Of a stretch of DNA of 64,000 nucleotides, positions 10,185 to 21,141 are shown piece after piece (position 1 is the stretch's first letter; every line of letters begins with the position of its first letter). Source of the DNA: Rutstroemia sp. NJR-2017a BVV2 (lineage: Eukaryota; Ascomycota; Leotiomycetes; Helotiales; Rutstroemiaceae). The stretch covers positions 124,001 to 188,000 of the forward strand of contig NJPS01000024.1 of the NCBI GenBank assembly GCA_002946415.1, read 5' to 3'. The translations under genes and the position numbers were made by a program. The notes under the pieces were generated by a model. That model was not told the origin of the DNA and searched no databases. It saw only the letters and a program-made list of their open reading frames with translations.

Positions 10185-13100
10185 TTCGTCGACTGTTTTT
10201 TCTTCTCGGTGGAAGACCACGGTTGTTTTCAGGTCAATAAGAGAAGCCGACGAAGGGTATTCAAAGTTGAATAGTGTAGTTGTGTGTTGTTTCGAGAAGA
10301 GAAGTCTTCACGTGGAACTTTTGTTGATTTAAAGCGGACAATAGGCTAGACGGCAAGCAAGTCCAAGACAATGGCGCAATATCACTTGGTATGGTGCGAT
10401 CAATAATAGTGAGATGGTATAATTTGAGGCTAAACAGAATAGTATATGAGGGGTATGGACAAGCACACCATGGTAGAGTCAAGCGTTGTGAGATATGAGG
10501 TATGATGGAGGAAGGAAGAGAAGAGTGTAGAAGAGGGAGAATCTGTATATATTCCCCAGCTACCGATACCAAAAACCTTTCCTGGTGGGAAAAGTGGAGA
10601 TGCGAGGAGGAAACTCACAGGAAAGCACGACATCTTACTATGACAAAGCTCACATATTACTAATGGATAATGGAAGCACAGCGGAACGATCAGAATCGGG
10701 TGGAGGGACCAGTCGGTCTTCCCCATCTCCGTGTGAAGGTGAAGGTGAAGAATAGGGCAGGTAGGCACGCAGAGCAAGCAACTGTTGTCATGATTTGCCA
10801 TAAGCAAACGCATGGAAAATTCGATGACCGACCAAAAGACGTGAAGCTAGGGCAAAAAGTTCGCCTTCAAAGAAATGGCGTGATTGGCGCTAGCAAGGGT
10901 CGCGAAGGTTATCAATGAGCCTACTGTAACGTTTATCCGTTTGAGGCTTGATTTTCTGAGGCTGCTTTGTGCTTGCGTGCTTTGTTTGTTTTTCGTTCCT
11001 GGATCGAAGTCGATCATGATGGAGTTTGGAGTCATTTTTACCAGCTTGCCTCTCACAGGAATTCGATGATATTTTCTTCGTACCTCTCTGTCCTTTCCCA
11101 TTCGATCTCTATTTGGATTCCACACATGCCAGCGAATAGGTATTACCGGGAAAAGAGTGCACATATCAAACAGTTTCCTCCATATTCTTCAGTCAACAAT
11201 CCCCATATCGGCAATCGGGACTGAGAAGTCAAAAACTGTGGGTCCAATATCCCTGCGTTGCTCGCTTGCCCCTGGATTGTGTCATCACATCGAGTATTGC
11301 ACCATTCCACGTGATATAAAATTCTCAACCTACAGCTCGTAGTTTGGCCGAGCTGACAAAGAACGCGGACTTTTGGGGCGGCGGGTGAACTCCTGCTGTG
11401 TGAGAGGGCATGGACATAGGTATTTGATTGGTGTCGGCCGTTGGTCGGGTTATCTGATTGGTGATGCGTGAATCATTTGGGAGATTGGCGTGGCTTGCGT
11501 TTTCGATGGTACGGACTGCTAAGTAGTGCTTGGAGATACGGGAGCGACATTCGGCATGTGTGCTATGATGTGATGAGGGACTGTGGGCATGACCTGTAGG
11601 TCGGGGTTGAGAGTCATGGAAGAGGATGGATGAGAAATGTGAGAGGCTGTGATTACTACGAGTACGGCTGATGCCTCGAGTGAGCATCAGCACTGCAGCT
11701 TGCTATGTTGTCTACAACTCTTCATATCATATTCCACATTCTACATTGAGGTTGGGAAATAATTGATATGGGAGCAACTTGCATGCGAGTGTGCATGAGG
11801 ATGTCAGCTGCATGAGGACAGATGCTCTTTCTTCGATCTCGGTGCCAAATCAGTTCCGCCTTCCATCACTGCACGATAAGAGCTACCCCGGAGGACCCTT
11901 AATATAGAGCCCGACTGTCCCGTGTCTACTTGCCTCGAACAGCGCATGAACCAGGATCGCGTCGCAAACACAGTGCAAGCTGGTACCGGTACACCCAAGT
12001 TTCCTCACATCACACATTGTCGACATTCTCTTTCATTTCAGTTGAGCCTGTCAGTCTCAGCGACCCCATTATGGCCTGCGCCCTCTTTCTTCGAGATGTA
12101 CCAGCTACTTGTGAAGTCACTGATGGCGAAAGCATCGGGTCTACCTCCTCAAGTGAGGCATGTCATGGCCGTCGTCGGCCTGGTCCATGTTTGTTTAATA
12201 CTGGTCTCAACCAACAATTTTATTGTGGCAATGCTGTTGGCTGTTATTATGATGATGATCTATGAACACCGAGGAATATGAGCATCGAATTTGATGAATC
12301 TATCTCTTCTCCGGGCTGAGCATACTACCTTTCTCCGCCATCTTCCACAAGACATCAAGGTGCTGAGAAGTTCAGCATACCATGAAAAACACAATCTGTG
12401 ACAGAACTATCCGTCGGCGGGCCTCGACATTCAGCTCATTGATGGCCAACAACCAGACAGTCGTATGACCACGATTATTTTTCTTCCATTTCATTGTCAC
12501 AGCGAGATCTATGATATGTTTTACATTTCTGATGTATCCATGAAAAATGCGTCCAACCTACAAATAAATAAATTCTCACTATGGTCTCTTATCTAATGCA
12601 GTTTCATTATCAAGTAGATTTCTATCAGGAGATGGGGTATGACTTGTCCTAAGCTAGGGGTCACATCCAAAACATATCTTCGGAGGTGAGATCTGTTCCC
12701 ATAACGCAGACGTCGATTTGCGGTATTTTATTAAACATTTTTCGTTCTTCGTTCTCCCTATGATGTGTTCTCTCCATCCGGAGCAACGCATCAGAGGAGT
12801 ACGTACTCAAGTAGGTCCTTCTCACGCTTGTTACCCACCTTCAACACCCGCACATACATATGCGTCATTGTGGGCAATTATTCGAACCATCTTCTTTCCT
12901 TGGAAACTATAGATGAGAGAATCAAGTCCATTACGTAGCAAGGCCACCATTATGCTCATGATCCAGCTTCAATATAGATATTTAAACCTGCATAGAAACT
13001 TCCCATCAGCCATTCAAATCGCCACAGCTAGCAAATGCGAAAATGAAAGTGACTCAATGTGGGTTTACACCTTCGTATCTACAGGTTGCTCCTACGACTT

Positions 13101-14120
13101 ACCGCAAGAATCGTACATGTCTCCGATCATTTGTGACTGGCCGCCATACAGACAGACATGCAAGCTGATAGACTTCACCCTCCATGTACTACGCGAAAAA
13201 CCAAAGCCGCTCGAACCATCCTGTGGAAATCCGCTTTCCACCGAGCAGACAGAGCTTCTCCTATCCTCTTAGATATACCCGCTTGTGATTCATTGGGGCA
13301 AGCTGAGTGTTCGAGCACCATCTAATCACAAGACAGCTAGATGGTATACCATCACAATATACATTATACAATATACAGACTCCTCTCGACCCAAGTCACT
13401 CGGACATTCATTGCACCGCACAGACATGTCCAAATTTTCAAGTTATTGCTCTACTCATAGGGAATAAATGGTTAGCTACCTACCAGAGAAACCCACTGCG
13501 TACGCATGGCATTGTATATCCAGTTCAAGTGATAAGATTTCGTTAGGAGCCAGCCAGTCGACGAATCAACCAATCGTTCAATCACGAAATGGAAGTAAAG
13601 AAAGCTGGGGGAAGTAAGCAAGGAGAGGAAGTTGAATGTTAAGGTCAAGATATCGACACCACTTTCATCGATCAATAGATAGAGAGATGCCATCGACCGT
13701 TGGAAAGCACCAGGCGCAAAATCATTTCTCTCTTTTCGTATTCAATATATCATGGGGGTTAGGTAAATCATATTTGGATGCGGATGTGGAAAGTAAGTTC
13801 GTTTTCATGAGGAAATTAGGTCAATCCATGGATGAGACATCAGCTTGCATAGAGGAACAACATGTTTTCGAGCGACGCACACAGGGAAGATTATGTAAAC
13901 AGCCATATAACTCGAGTGGATAAAGATCAAAAATTTCAAGCATTGATAGCTAGCTTAATGTTGAGGTTTCAAGTCTCAAATGTGCATACACCTCAAACGC
14001 CCATAACCAATCTAAATCAGCTATTCACATTGCATTCCCATGCAATTTTCCCAAAGAGAAAAAGAACCCCCTCCAGAAAAATAAAACTCCAAGACCTCAC
14101 CCCCACAAAGAAGAAGAAAA
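10185..14120. other. Long intergenic region
   Basis: About 3.9 kb without a gene I can support. It holds the MET16 promoter with two TCACGTGG boxes and the 3' flank of the acyltransferase gene. The best short frames are 11930-12265 (ending in a Cys/Asp-rich stretch), 12913-13272 and 13862-14170. None has a recognisable domain, signal peptide or partner exon. No transposon remnant is evident. Confidence 0.45.
10308..10315 (+). promoter_or_regulatory. TCACGTGG E-box upstream of MET16
   Basis: The octamer TCACGTGG lies 124-131 bp upstream of the MET16 ATG. In yeast, Cbf1 with Met4/Met28 binds TCACGTG at sulfur genes, MET16 among them. The same octamer occurs on the opposite strand at 11307-11314, 1.12 kb upstream. 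Function here is inferred from position and sequence only. Confidence 0.45.
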
Positions 14121-15722
14121 TCACGCATCATTATCCCTCCGTCTCTGCCCCTCCAACCCCAACCCCGTAACCGCCCCCTTCTCCACCAAACACCAGCTCT
14201 CGATCCACCTCGCCAGCTTCACCGTCCTCATATCCACGACCCTCCAGAACAGATCCGCCATCCACAGTATCACCGGTCCGTAGATCAGCAGCCCCGCCAC
14301 CCACGTCAGATGTCTGCCCGTAAAAGTAGCCTTGCCCAGCCACGCATCCAAGAGCGGCGCGATGCGCGGTTCCATGGCTGTGAGGCAGAGATTGTGTGTT
14401 AGGTACAGAGCGTACGAGATGTTGCCGAGGTATTGCGAGAGCGGGTGGTTAAAGAGGGATTGCAGGCTGGAGAGCTGGGTGCATGCGAGGACGATTTGGA
14501 AGGCGGCGAGGCAGAACCAGACGCGTTGGCCGTGGTAGGGAGAGGGGGTGTGCGCGTCGAGAATGGAAAGGCCGGGGACTTCGGAGATGTGGGCGTTGGT
14601 CCAGGAGGAGATGAAGAGGCCAGAGATGACGTTGAGGATCCAGAAGGTTTGGATGAGGGTTTGTTTGATAGAGGTGCTTGCTCGGGAGGCGCAGGGTCGA
14701 GAGAAGCTGAATATACTTGGTGATTGGGAGGTGGACGTTGAGGTTGAGGAAGGGCTGGTCGGGATATCGAGTAACTCGGAGGTCGGGAGAAGTGGAGAAT
14801 TTTGCTCGTCGAGGGGCGAGGAGGTAGTTTGGTATGATTGGAGGAGGGTGAGCTCGGCAATGAGCATCCCGCCAAGGAATTCGACAGCGTGAAGTTGCGC
14901 GCTCCAGAAACAGAAGGATATTATGCAAGCGAGGATAAAGAGACGCATGCTTATTCGTACGTGTGAGAGACCGAGAATAACGATGAAGAGGAGCATTGAC
15001 TGTGCGAATTCCACGGGTATAGTCCATAGAGCTGGATTATAGCGCGGCTGAGGCACGGAGGGGTCGTCCCAAACCCAAGCCGACTGGACAAGTTCCCAAC
15101 AGGTTTGGTACCAGTTTTCGAGCTGCGAAGAGAGAGAGTATAAAGGAAAACCATAGCGCGGTTCAGAGATTCCACAATGCACCGCCAGAGCCATAATTAA
15201 GAGAGTTATGAATGATGGGAGGAACAGGCGGAGGGCACGGCGGAAGACAGATGATGATAGCGTCGAGGCAAGTGCTGCATATTGTTGTGTGTGAATCTGC
15301 TTCAGAGGTTTATACGCAAGGACATATCCCGATATGATGAAGAAAATATGCACCATAGGTCTGGCAGAGTATATCACTCGAAGGAATGGTAGTTGTATTG
15401 GTGATGAAGGGGCTCCATCCTCGTATAGCCCGTATGGTTCAGTCCACCAGCCGATATTCTCTTCTGTATAATGTCCCATAAACACAATGAAGGAAGCTAC
15501 TCCTCTTAAACCATCGAGATATGAAGTAGGATGCAGTCGTTGTGCCTTCGGTGAGTTCGCTCGTATCGTTCGTCGTTGCAGGAAACTTGGCACACATCCA
15601 TGTGCGAGCTTTTGAAGTAATCGTTTGCCCGAACCGAGGAGTACAGTGTAGTCGGAATGGGAAGCGCCATCTGTGTCATTCATTGCCCATATCTTATTAG
15701 GCCGGTAGTCTTTCTCCATCAT
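14121..15722 (-). CDS. Acyltransferase-3 family membrane protein
   Basis: This is a single exon of 533 residues. The start is the ATG at 15722, with a second ATG directly after it at 15719; the frame is open a little further up but without an earlier ATG. After a polar cytosolic N-terminus of about 70 residues comes the family signature: YLDGLRGVASFIVFMGHY, then PMVHIFFIISGYVLAYKPL, and FRRALRLFLPSFI. About ten hydrophobic segments follow. A Ser/Thr-rich loop lies in the middle (around 320-350). The conserved Arg and His in the first membrane helix are present. Family members move acyl groups onto carbohydrates, lipids or secondary metabolites across membranes. The substrate cannot be read from sequence, and no biosynthetic cluster surrounds it, so a housekeeping or cell-surface role is as likely as a metabolite one. 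Confidence 0.88.
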   Translation of the reverse strand: MMEKDYRPNKIWAMNDTDGASHSDYTVLLGSGKRLLQKLAHGCVPSFLQRRTIRANSPKAQRLHPTSYLDGLRGVASFIVFMGHYTEENIGWWTEPYGLYEDGAPSSPIQLPFLRVIYSARPMVHIFFIISGYVLAYKPLKQIHTQQYAALASTLSSSVFRRALRLFLPSFITLLIMALAVHCGISEPRYGFPLYSLSSQLENWYQTCWELVQSAWVWDDPSVPQPRYNPALWTIPVEFAQSMLLFIVILGLSHVRISMRLFILACIISFCFWSAQLHAVEFLGGMLIAELTLLQSYQTTSSPLDEQNSPLLPTSELLDIPTSPSSTSTSTSQSPSIFSFSRPCASRASTSIKQTLIQTFWILNVISGLFISSWTNAHISEVPGLSILDAHTPSPYHGQRVWFCLAAFQIVLACTQLSSLQSLFNHPLSQYLGNISYALYLTHNLCLTAMEPRIAPLLDAWLGKATFTGRHLTWVAGLLIYGPVILWMADLFWRVVDMRTVKLARWIESWCLVEKGAVTGLGLEGQRRRDNDA

Positions 15723-17542
15723 TAATGTATGTTTTCCTTTGCTCAATACCTGATTGAGCAGTAGGTATGGGTATAGGTATGAAAATGCGAATATGGAAAA
15801 AGAATAAATGAAATGCAGACGTCGGCCAATGTTCCAGCGGAAATGCCAGTCCTGAAACGAGATCTAGAAAAGGCCCAGAGCTATCAACGGCCTGATTCAC
15901 ACAGTATCAAAGAGAGAATGAGCAGAAAAATGTAGAAAGTAAACAGCGAGATGGTTCGGGAGAAAAACAACCATAAGTTATGGGAGGTTAATCAGACATG
16001 GCACTTTTGGGCGGGACTCAGCCCTAGCTACTGAACCCAGCTGGCTCTGGTTCCAGGCTTGTTCAAGTCTTGATCATCTCTTTTTGCGGAGACTCTCTGG
16101 GATAACGACTGTCACTCCTTGGTGAGTTTGTGAAGTGCACAATGTCAGGGGAAGCTCAATCTGTGACACTAGAATGCATGCTAAGGTTCTGGAAACCCGG
16201 CATAGCGTTGTACTCGCTTGTATTGGTCGCGCGATTGAAACGGTCTTTTTGTTTCGACGAGCCAAGGAATTACCCACTTATATGAGCAGATCCCGGCTTT
16301 TGCAGCTTCTCCATCGCTCATTTGTTGCGCTTTTGGTTTGAGGCGATTTCTTCTCACATGGTAGGTGCCGGATATAAAGGAGCCTGCGGTATGGTTGAAT
16401 GGCTGGTATCGATGGATGGGTGAATGGATGGTAGAATCGTGCAGCTACATGCAAACACCAAAAGTTGTGTCTTGAACTTCATGCAGCTGAGAATCAATTG
16501 CCATCCAATCCATCCACTAGACTCTGCGAAAACCTCGGCATCCAAATTCAAGCACGTCCACAACTAATGGAGCGAGCATACACCTATTAAGGAGGATATT
16601 AAAAGAAAATGAGGACGTCCAAAAGCGTATAACCAGAGACCATTCACCCGAGACACTCTCGAACCGGCGATCATCATTGCAGCGAGTTAGTCTTTCGAGT
16701 CAGGGGAGCATCCAGGATCTTGCAATGTTTAGATTGGAAGTGGGTGGGTGGCGCTTGATTCCAGGAAGGAAACACCCTGCCGAGCGTGCTTAATTCCACA
16801 TTGCAGAGGCCCAGGCAGATCTTGGTTGAGTGGTATGGGGAAGGGGAACGGGAACGGGACCGAGAACGAGAACGAGAATAGAGCTCGAATTTCGAAGACA
16901 TGTCGGTGAGTGTTCGGTTCCATGGGTTGCAAATGAACTGTCGTCAAAAATATATCAGCCGCGCTCGTATTCTCTGTTGGTTGTTGTTGGTAAAAAGCAA
17001 TCGATACCCGCGGGGTGGTATTCTTACTCTTGGCTGCAGCAGGTATGTAAGTACCGAAATGAGGCTTGTGGCTTGAGACCCCAAAAATAATCTTGTGTTC
17101 AACGAGTCTACTTCGTACGACTAAGCTCCTTTGCTTCCTGCCTTCCCTAATGACATCAACCGTTTCTTACAATACTCCTCCTACCCAGGGATATTCAAAG
17201 TCAACTTCCTATCGAGTATCGAGCGTCGTATATCGATTGAATCGAAAGAACGAATGCATCCAAGCCATGCAGCGCATATATGACGACAATACTACTGGCT
17301 CCCTTAGTTGCAGTGACTTCATATTACCCCTCCTTCATCATGATGAATGCTCAACGTCAACGCCAATGCATAGATCAATTGCTATACAAAGCGGTGCTCT
17401 CCTACTAATATATAGAAAACTAACCTGACTATCAATCCAATTCATCAATTCGAATCAGTGTATTCCCACACAACAATCAGCTTCGCAAGCACATTACGAC
17501 CACAACCCACAAAAACACCCCATATAAACAATACCAGCAACA
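15723..17542. other. Intergenic with hexamer repeat
   Basis: About 1.8 kb between divergent genes. It holds a purine-rich hexamer run at 16839-16879 of GGGAAC/GAGAAC type. That run makes the minus strand read as an apparent Arg-Ser repeat. No convincing gene or RNA is visible. Confidence 0.5.
16839..16879. repeat. (GGGAAC/GAGAAC)n hexamer tract
   Basis: About six imperfect hexamer units, shifting from GGGAAC to GAGAAC copies, lie in intergenic DNA. The apparent RSRSRS reading on the minus strand is a by-product of the repeat. Confidence 0.75.
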
Positions 17543-18143
17543 ATGGCATCTTCCGACCCTCATCAAGGCGGTGATCTCTTCGACATGGCCGCCAAAGGCA
17601 CATCCATCCCCGGGGATGCAGGAGTAATGAACATCATTCCTTCGAAGCCGCGTCCCGGCGAGGGTCTGCCCACAAACGCAGCAGAGAGCACACTCGCTGC
17701 CGCAGCGGAAAACCCATCGGACATTCCTAGAAGTGTGCAGGACATTGGTGCGACAGGTGAGGTAGTGACCGGCACTGGGTAAGTCTTCGATCTTTTCCTG
17801 ATTCCCCACCGCTCTATTCCAGCGAAAGCCATCACTGCATTTCCCTTCCTGCGCCTTACAACAGCATACATATCATATCACTAACATACACCACCCCAGA
17901 GACCAACTCAACGCCAACGTGGAGTCAAAACGTCTACACTACGGACCCAACGACCCGGCATTCAAAGGGCACGACAGAAATGAAAAACATGGGAAGGATA
18001 TGGAGAGTGCAATCGAGAGCCGTGCTACGGCTTCGCTGGGCGTGGATCTGACTCCGCAGGAAGAAGACAGGCTCAATAAGACGGGTGCTTCGGATGCGGA
18101 TTTGGATAAGATTGTGCAGGCTAGGGAAACGAAGCAGGTTTAG
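17543..18143 (+). CDS. Small hydrophilic protein, family unknown
   Basis: Two exons, 17543-17778 and 17900-18143, are joined across a 121-nt intron (GTAAGT ... CCCCAG, phase 2), giving 159 residues. The start is the ATG in AACAATGGC. The protein has no signal peptide, membrane segment or cysteine. It is rich in Ala, Asp, Gly, Lys and Asn. The first half has an Ala-rich stretch (AAESTLAAAAENPSDIPRS) followed by GEVVTGTG. The second half is charged with DLTPQEEDRLNKTG near the end. The composition resembles stress-type, intrinsically disordered (LEA-like) proteins, but I recognise no named family. It converges on the AYR1-like gene, 402 bp apart. Confidence 0.75.
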
Positions 18144-18545
18144 ATGGATGCGATGGATGACTTGAGACGACATGGATGATTCATGATTTGATGTATGATT
18201 ACGCGTGCCTGTAGGGTTGTGAGTACGACTCTATGGTTTGAACGAGATGTCGTATGTCTGTGTTATTTTCAATAAATCTGGAGGACATTCTATGTATACT
18301 CCTTCAACCAAAATTGGCAGTGAATATAGGTCGTCAGGTATTAGGTGAATCTATTATGGTCTGTTCTATGCTATGCTATTACATTACTTCATACTGGTAT
18401 ATTTACACTGCTCTTGTCGTAACAGACCCGACATCCATTTCAACGCAAACACACAGCCTTGTCCCCCGCAACACAATTATACCACACTCACATTACAGCA
18501 TTCATAACCATTTTCCGTAGCGTCTCACGACTCCTACCCCTCCCC
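18144..18545. other. Short convergent intergenic region
   Basis: This 402 bp stretch should hold the 3' UTRs of the two converging genes. Nothing else is visible. Confidence 0.6.
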
Positions 18546-19780
18546 TCACAACTCCTTCCCCCCACGCAACCCCCTCCTCTCCTTCTCCCTCCAAATCCCC
18601 TTCAACCTCCTCAACCCAAACATCCCCGGCAACACCCAATCAAAAACCCAACTCCCCACCCAATTCCTCGCGAACCAAACCAACGAGCTCTTATTCCCCC
18701 TCCACAGCGTCCTCCTCCCTCCCTTCACCACCGCATCCACCACTCCCTTCGCATACGTCTGATTACTCATCGCGCCATCCTGGCTATGCAGCAGGCGTTT
18801 CTGGAACTCGTCGTCGATTTCTAAATATAGAGATGTTGGTGGCAGAGTGCGTGCCGTGCGCGTAATGTTCGAGGAGACCCCGCCGGTGACGACGACCATG
18901 ACGCGCACGGAGAAGGGGGCGAGTTCGAGGCGTAGGGTGCGGCTGTAGGCGTGGAGAGCGGCTTTGGAGGCGTTGTAGATGCTGCCGAAGACGTAGGGGA
19001 GGATCTGGTTTGCGGGGTTAGGTTTTGTTCTGGTCGTGGAGAGAGGGTGCGTGGAGATATGTAGTGAGATTGAGGTAGGGGAAGATATACGCACAGCAGC
19101 CAAACTCCCAATATTGACAATCAGCCCCTTGCGCTTGATTAGTAGTGGTGTAAATGTCTGACACATGTTTACAACGGCGAAGAAGTTCGTCTCGAAGCAG
19201 TGGCGCGCATCGTTGACGTCGACGTCTAGGGCGGGCATGGTGCAATTGCGACCTCTGGTGGGAGCGTTAGCATATCTTTTCTTCTTCTTCGTTTCCATTA
19301 TTCCTCTTCTCTCTTCACTCCGTCCCCAATCTCCACCACCACAACCCCAATCCCCAGAATCCCCCCTCACCTCAATCCCTCCCCCTCTCCCTCCCTCCCC
19401 TTCTTCCCCTCCAACCCCCCACCCCAACAAAAAAACACACTCACGCGTTATTAACCAGCACATCCAACCCCACTATCTCCCCATTCTCAATCCACCCCTC
19501 CAGCACCCCCTTCGCCTCCACTATACTCTTTAAATCCGTAACATCCAAGCCGATCGTGCGCATGCCCAGCTCACGCAGATCCGCAATCTTGTCTGCCGAG
19601 CGCGCGCTCGCAATCACGTTGTAGTTGCGCGAGTGGAAGTCCAGCGCCAGGGAGTGCCCGATGCCGCCGCGGGTGCAGCTGTGGGAGGGAGATTAGCTGG
19701 ATGAGTTGAGGGGGAGGGGGATTGGATGGGATAGGATGGGGAACGAACCCGGTGATTAAGACAGTTGGTCTATCTGCCAT
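18546..19780 (-). CDS. AYR1-like short-chain dehydrogenase
   Basis: Exons on the minus strand are 19780-19749, 19678-19445, 19254-19095 and 19004-18546, giving 294 residues (yeast Ayr1 has 297). The classical SDR features are all present. These are the cofactor loop TGCTRGGIG at residues 10-18, NNAG after the fourth strand, and the catalytic set Ser139, Tyr152 and Lys156 in NIGS and YNASK. The Ser-Tyr spacing of 13 is canonical. The PYVFGSIYNASKAALHAYS block and a hydrophobic, basic C-terminus fit the Ayr1 group. That group reduces 1-acyl-dihydroxyacetone phosphate with NADPH in phosphatidic acid and glycerolipid synthesis, on ER and lipid droplets. The first donor (GTTCGT) is weak, but only this junction preserves the Gly-rich loop. 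The assignment to Ayr1 rather than another SDR is by resemblance. Confidence 0.85.
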
Positions 19781-21141
19781 TTTTTTTCTTTCTATATATC
19801 CGTACTTCTAACTGAATGTGATTGTATAAAAGGGCGACAACGATTGAAAGAGAGAGAGAGAAATGAACGGTGTTTTGAAGAGTTCAATACAGAGACAAGC
19901 AAAGGGAGGAAAAGAGCAAAGGGTAGCGAAGGAAGGGATGGAAGGATTATATCTAGACTAAAGGTGAGTTTTCTTTTAATCTTTAACTTTTTTCATCTTA
20001 GAGCTCGAGCTTTCATCACAGCGCATCGAGCTTGATGCAAATTTGGAGTTAGATGAATGAATGAAGCTCGCTCGTGCTCGAGCTTGTGGATAAGATAAGA
20101 AATTGACATGTGAGGTCTGAGCGGGGTGGGAGACAGGTGGTTCTTTGGACTGGACTGCATTGGACAGGGGTACGCGAGGTGAAAGTATTTTTGGGTACTT
20201 TTTTTTACAATTTTTGATATTCTCCTATCTAAATCTATTGAATTGTCAATTTTCCCGAGCACCAATATCCTGAACTCCTATATCATATGCACCATTCCAG
20301 CCCGGCTACTGGGCCCCCCATTCATGAAATCTATATATCAAATGCTCGTGCACATCTAGAGTAGCTACCTCCTTTAATCTTCATCCCATCTTCGGATAAA
20401 GTAGCTCACATTTATCACAGCAGAACGCGCCCAGCAAAAGACTTGGGACTGACAACTAGGCTCCACATTGACCGATCATGTGAGGTGAGATCTATGCTGA
20501 ACTTAGTCGAAACGTCGTCTCGTATTATGCTTAGTTATGGTAGACATATATTTGACGTGACAAGGCCAAACATTGTCCGTTTGTCGTGTGTCGATCTTAC
20601 ATTGATCGCCTAACGTTAGAACTCAAATTCAAGCGTTATTGAGTCCACCTAACCTGCCGGGCGAGCATTTTGCTATGGCTTCTGCTACAATCCATAATGC
20701 CTCTACCTCATCTCACTAGCTGCGCAAGAATTCCTTGGAAATCTGGCTAAATTGTAATGCTATTCTTTTCCATTCCTGTGCCATATCACAGCGTCTAACT
20801 CTCACAAAAAATATCAAATCGATGATCCTGCCTTTTCATCACCACCTGCATCTTAATTATCCATACAACAAACATAAAAGTACGATCAATGATCCCTTTA
20901 AAACAAGGAATCCGCTCACTTGCTTCGAATACTGCTAATGCCCATCCATCCTCATCATCAAAAAAATTCCATGCTTCCATACTCTGCGCGCGTGTATTGT
21001 GCTGGCACTCTCGTTCTTTTGGATATCATTTCGTAAACAATTCGTGATCTCGTTCCATAAATTCGCAAAAACTCTCCTTATTTCCCATTCAAATTTTCCG
21101 AGCAGAAGCCATCATAAACGTATGATAGATTGATCCACCTA
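19781..21141. other. Intergenic
   Basis: About 1.36 kb between the AYR1-like start and the stop of the 852-residue gene, both on the minus strand. Short A/T runs and no protein-like frame were seen. No RNA gene was recognised. Confidence 0.5.

Noticed and set aside
12071..12265. A short frame with several Cys (DVPATC ... CGNAVGCYYDDDL).
   Set aside because: No signal peptide, no splice partner and no family pattern; an overlapping frame is equally open.
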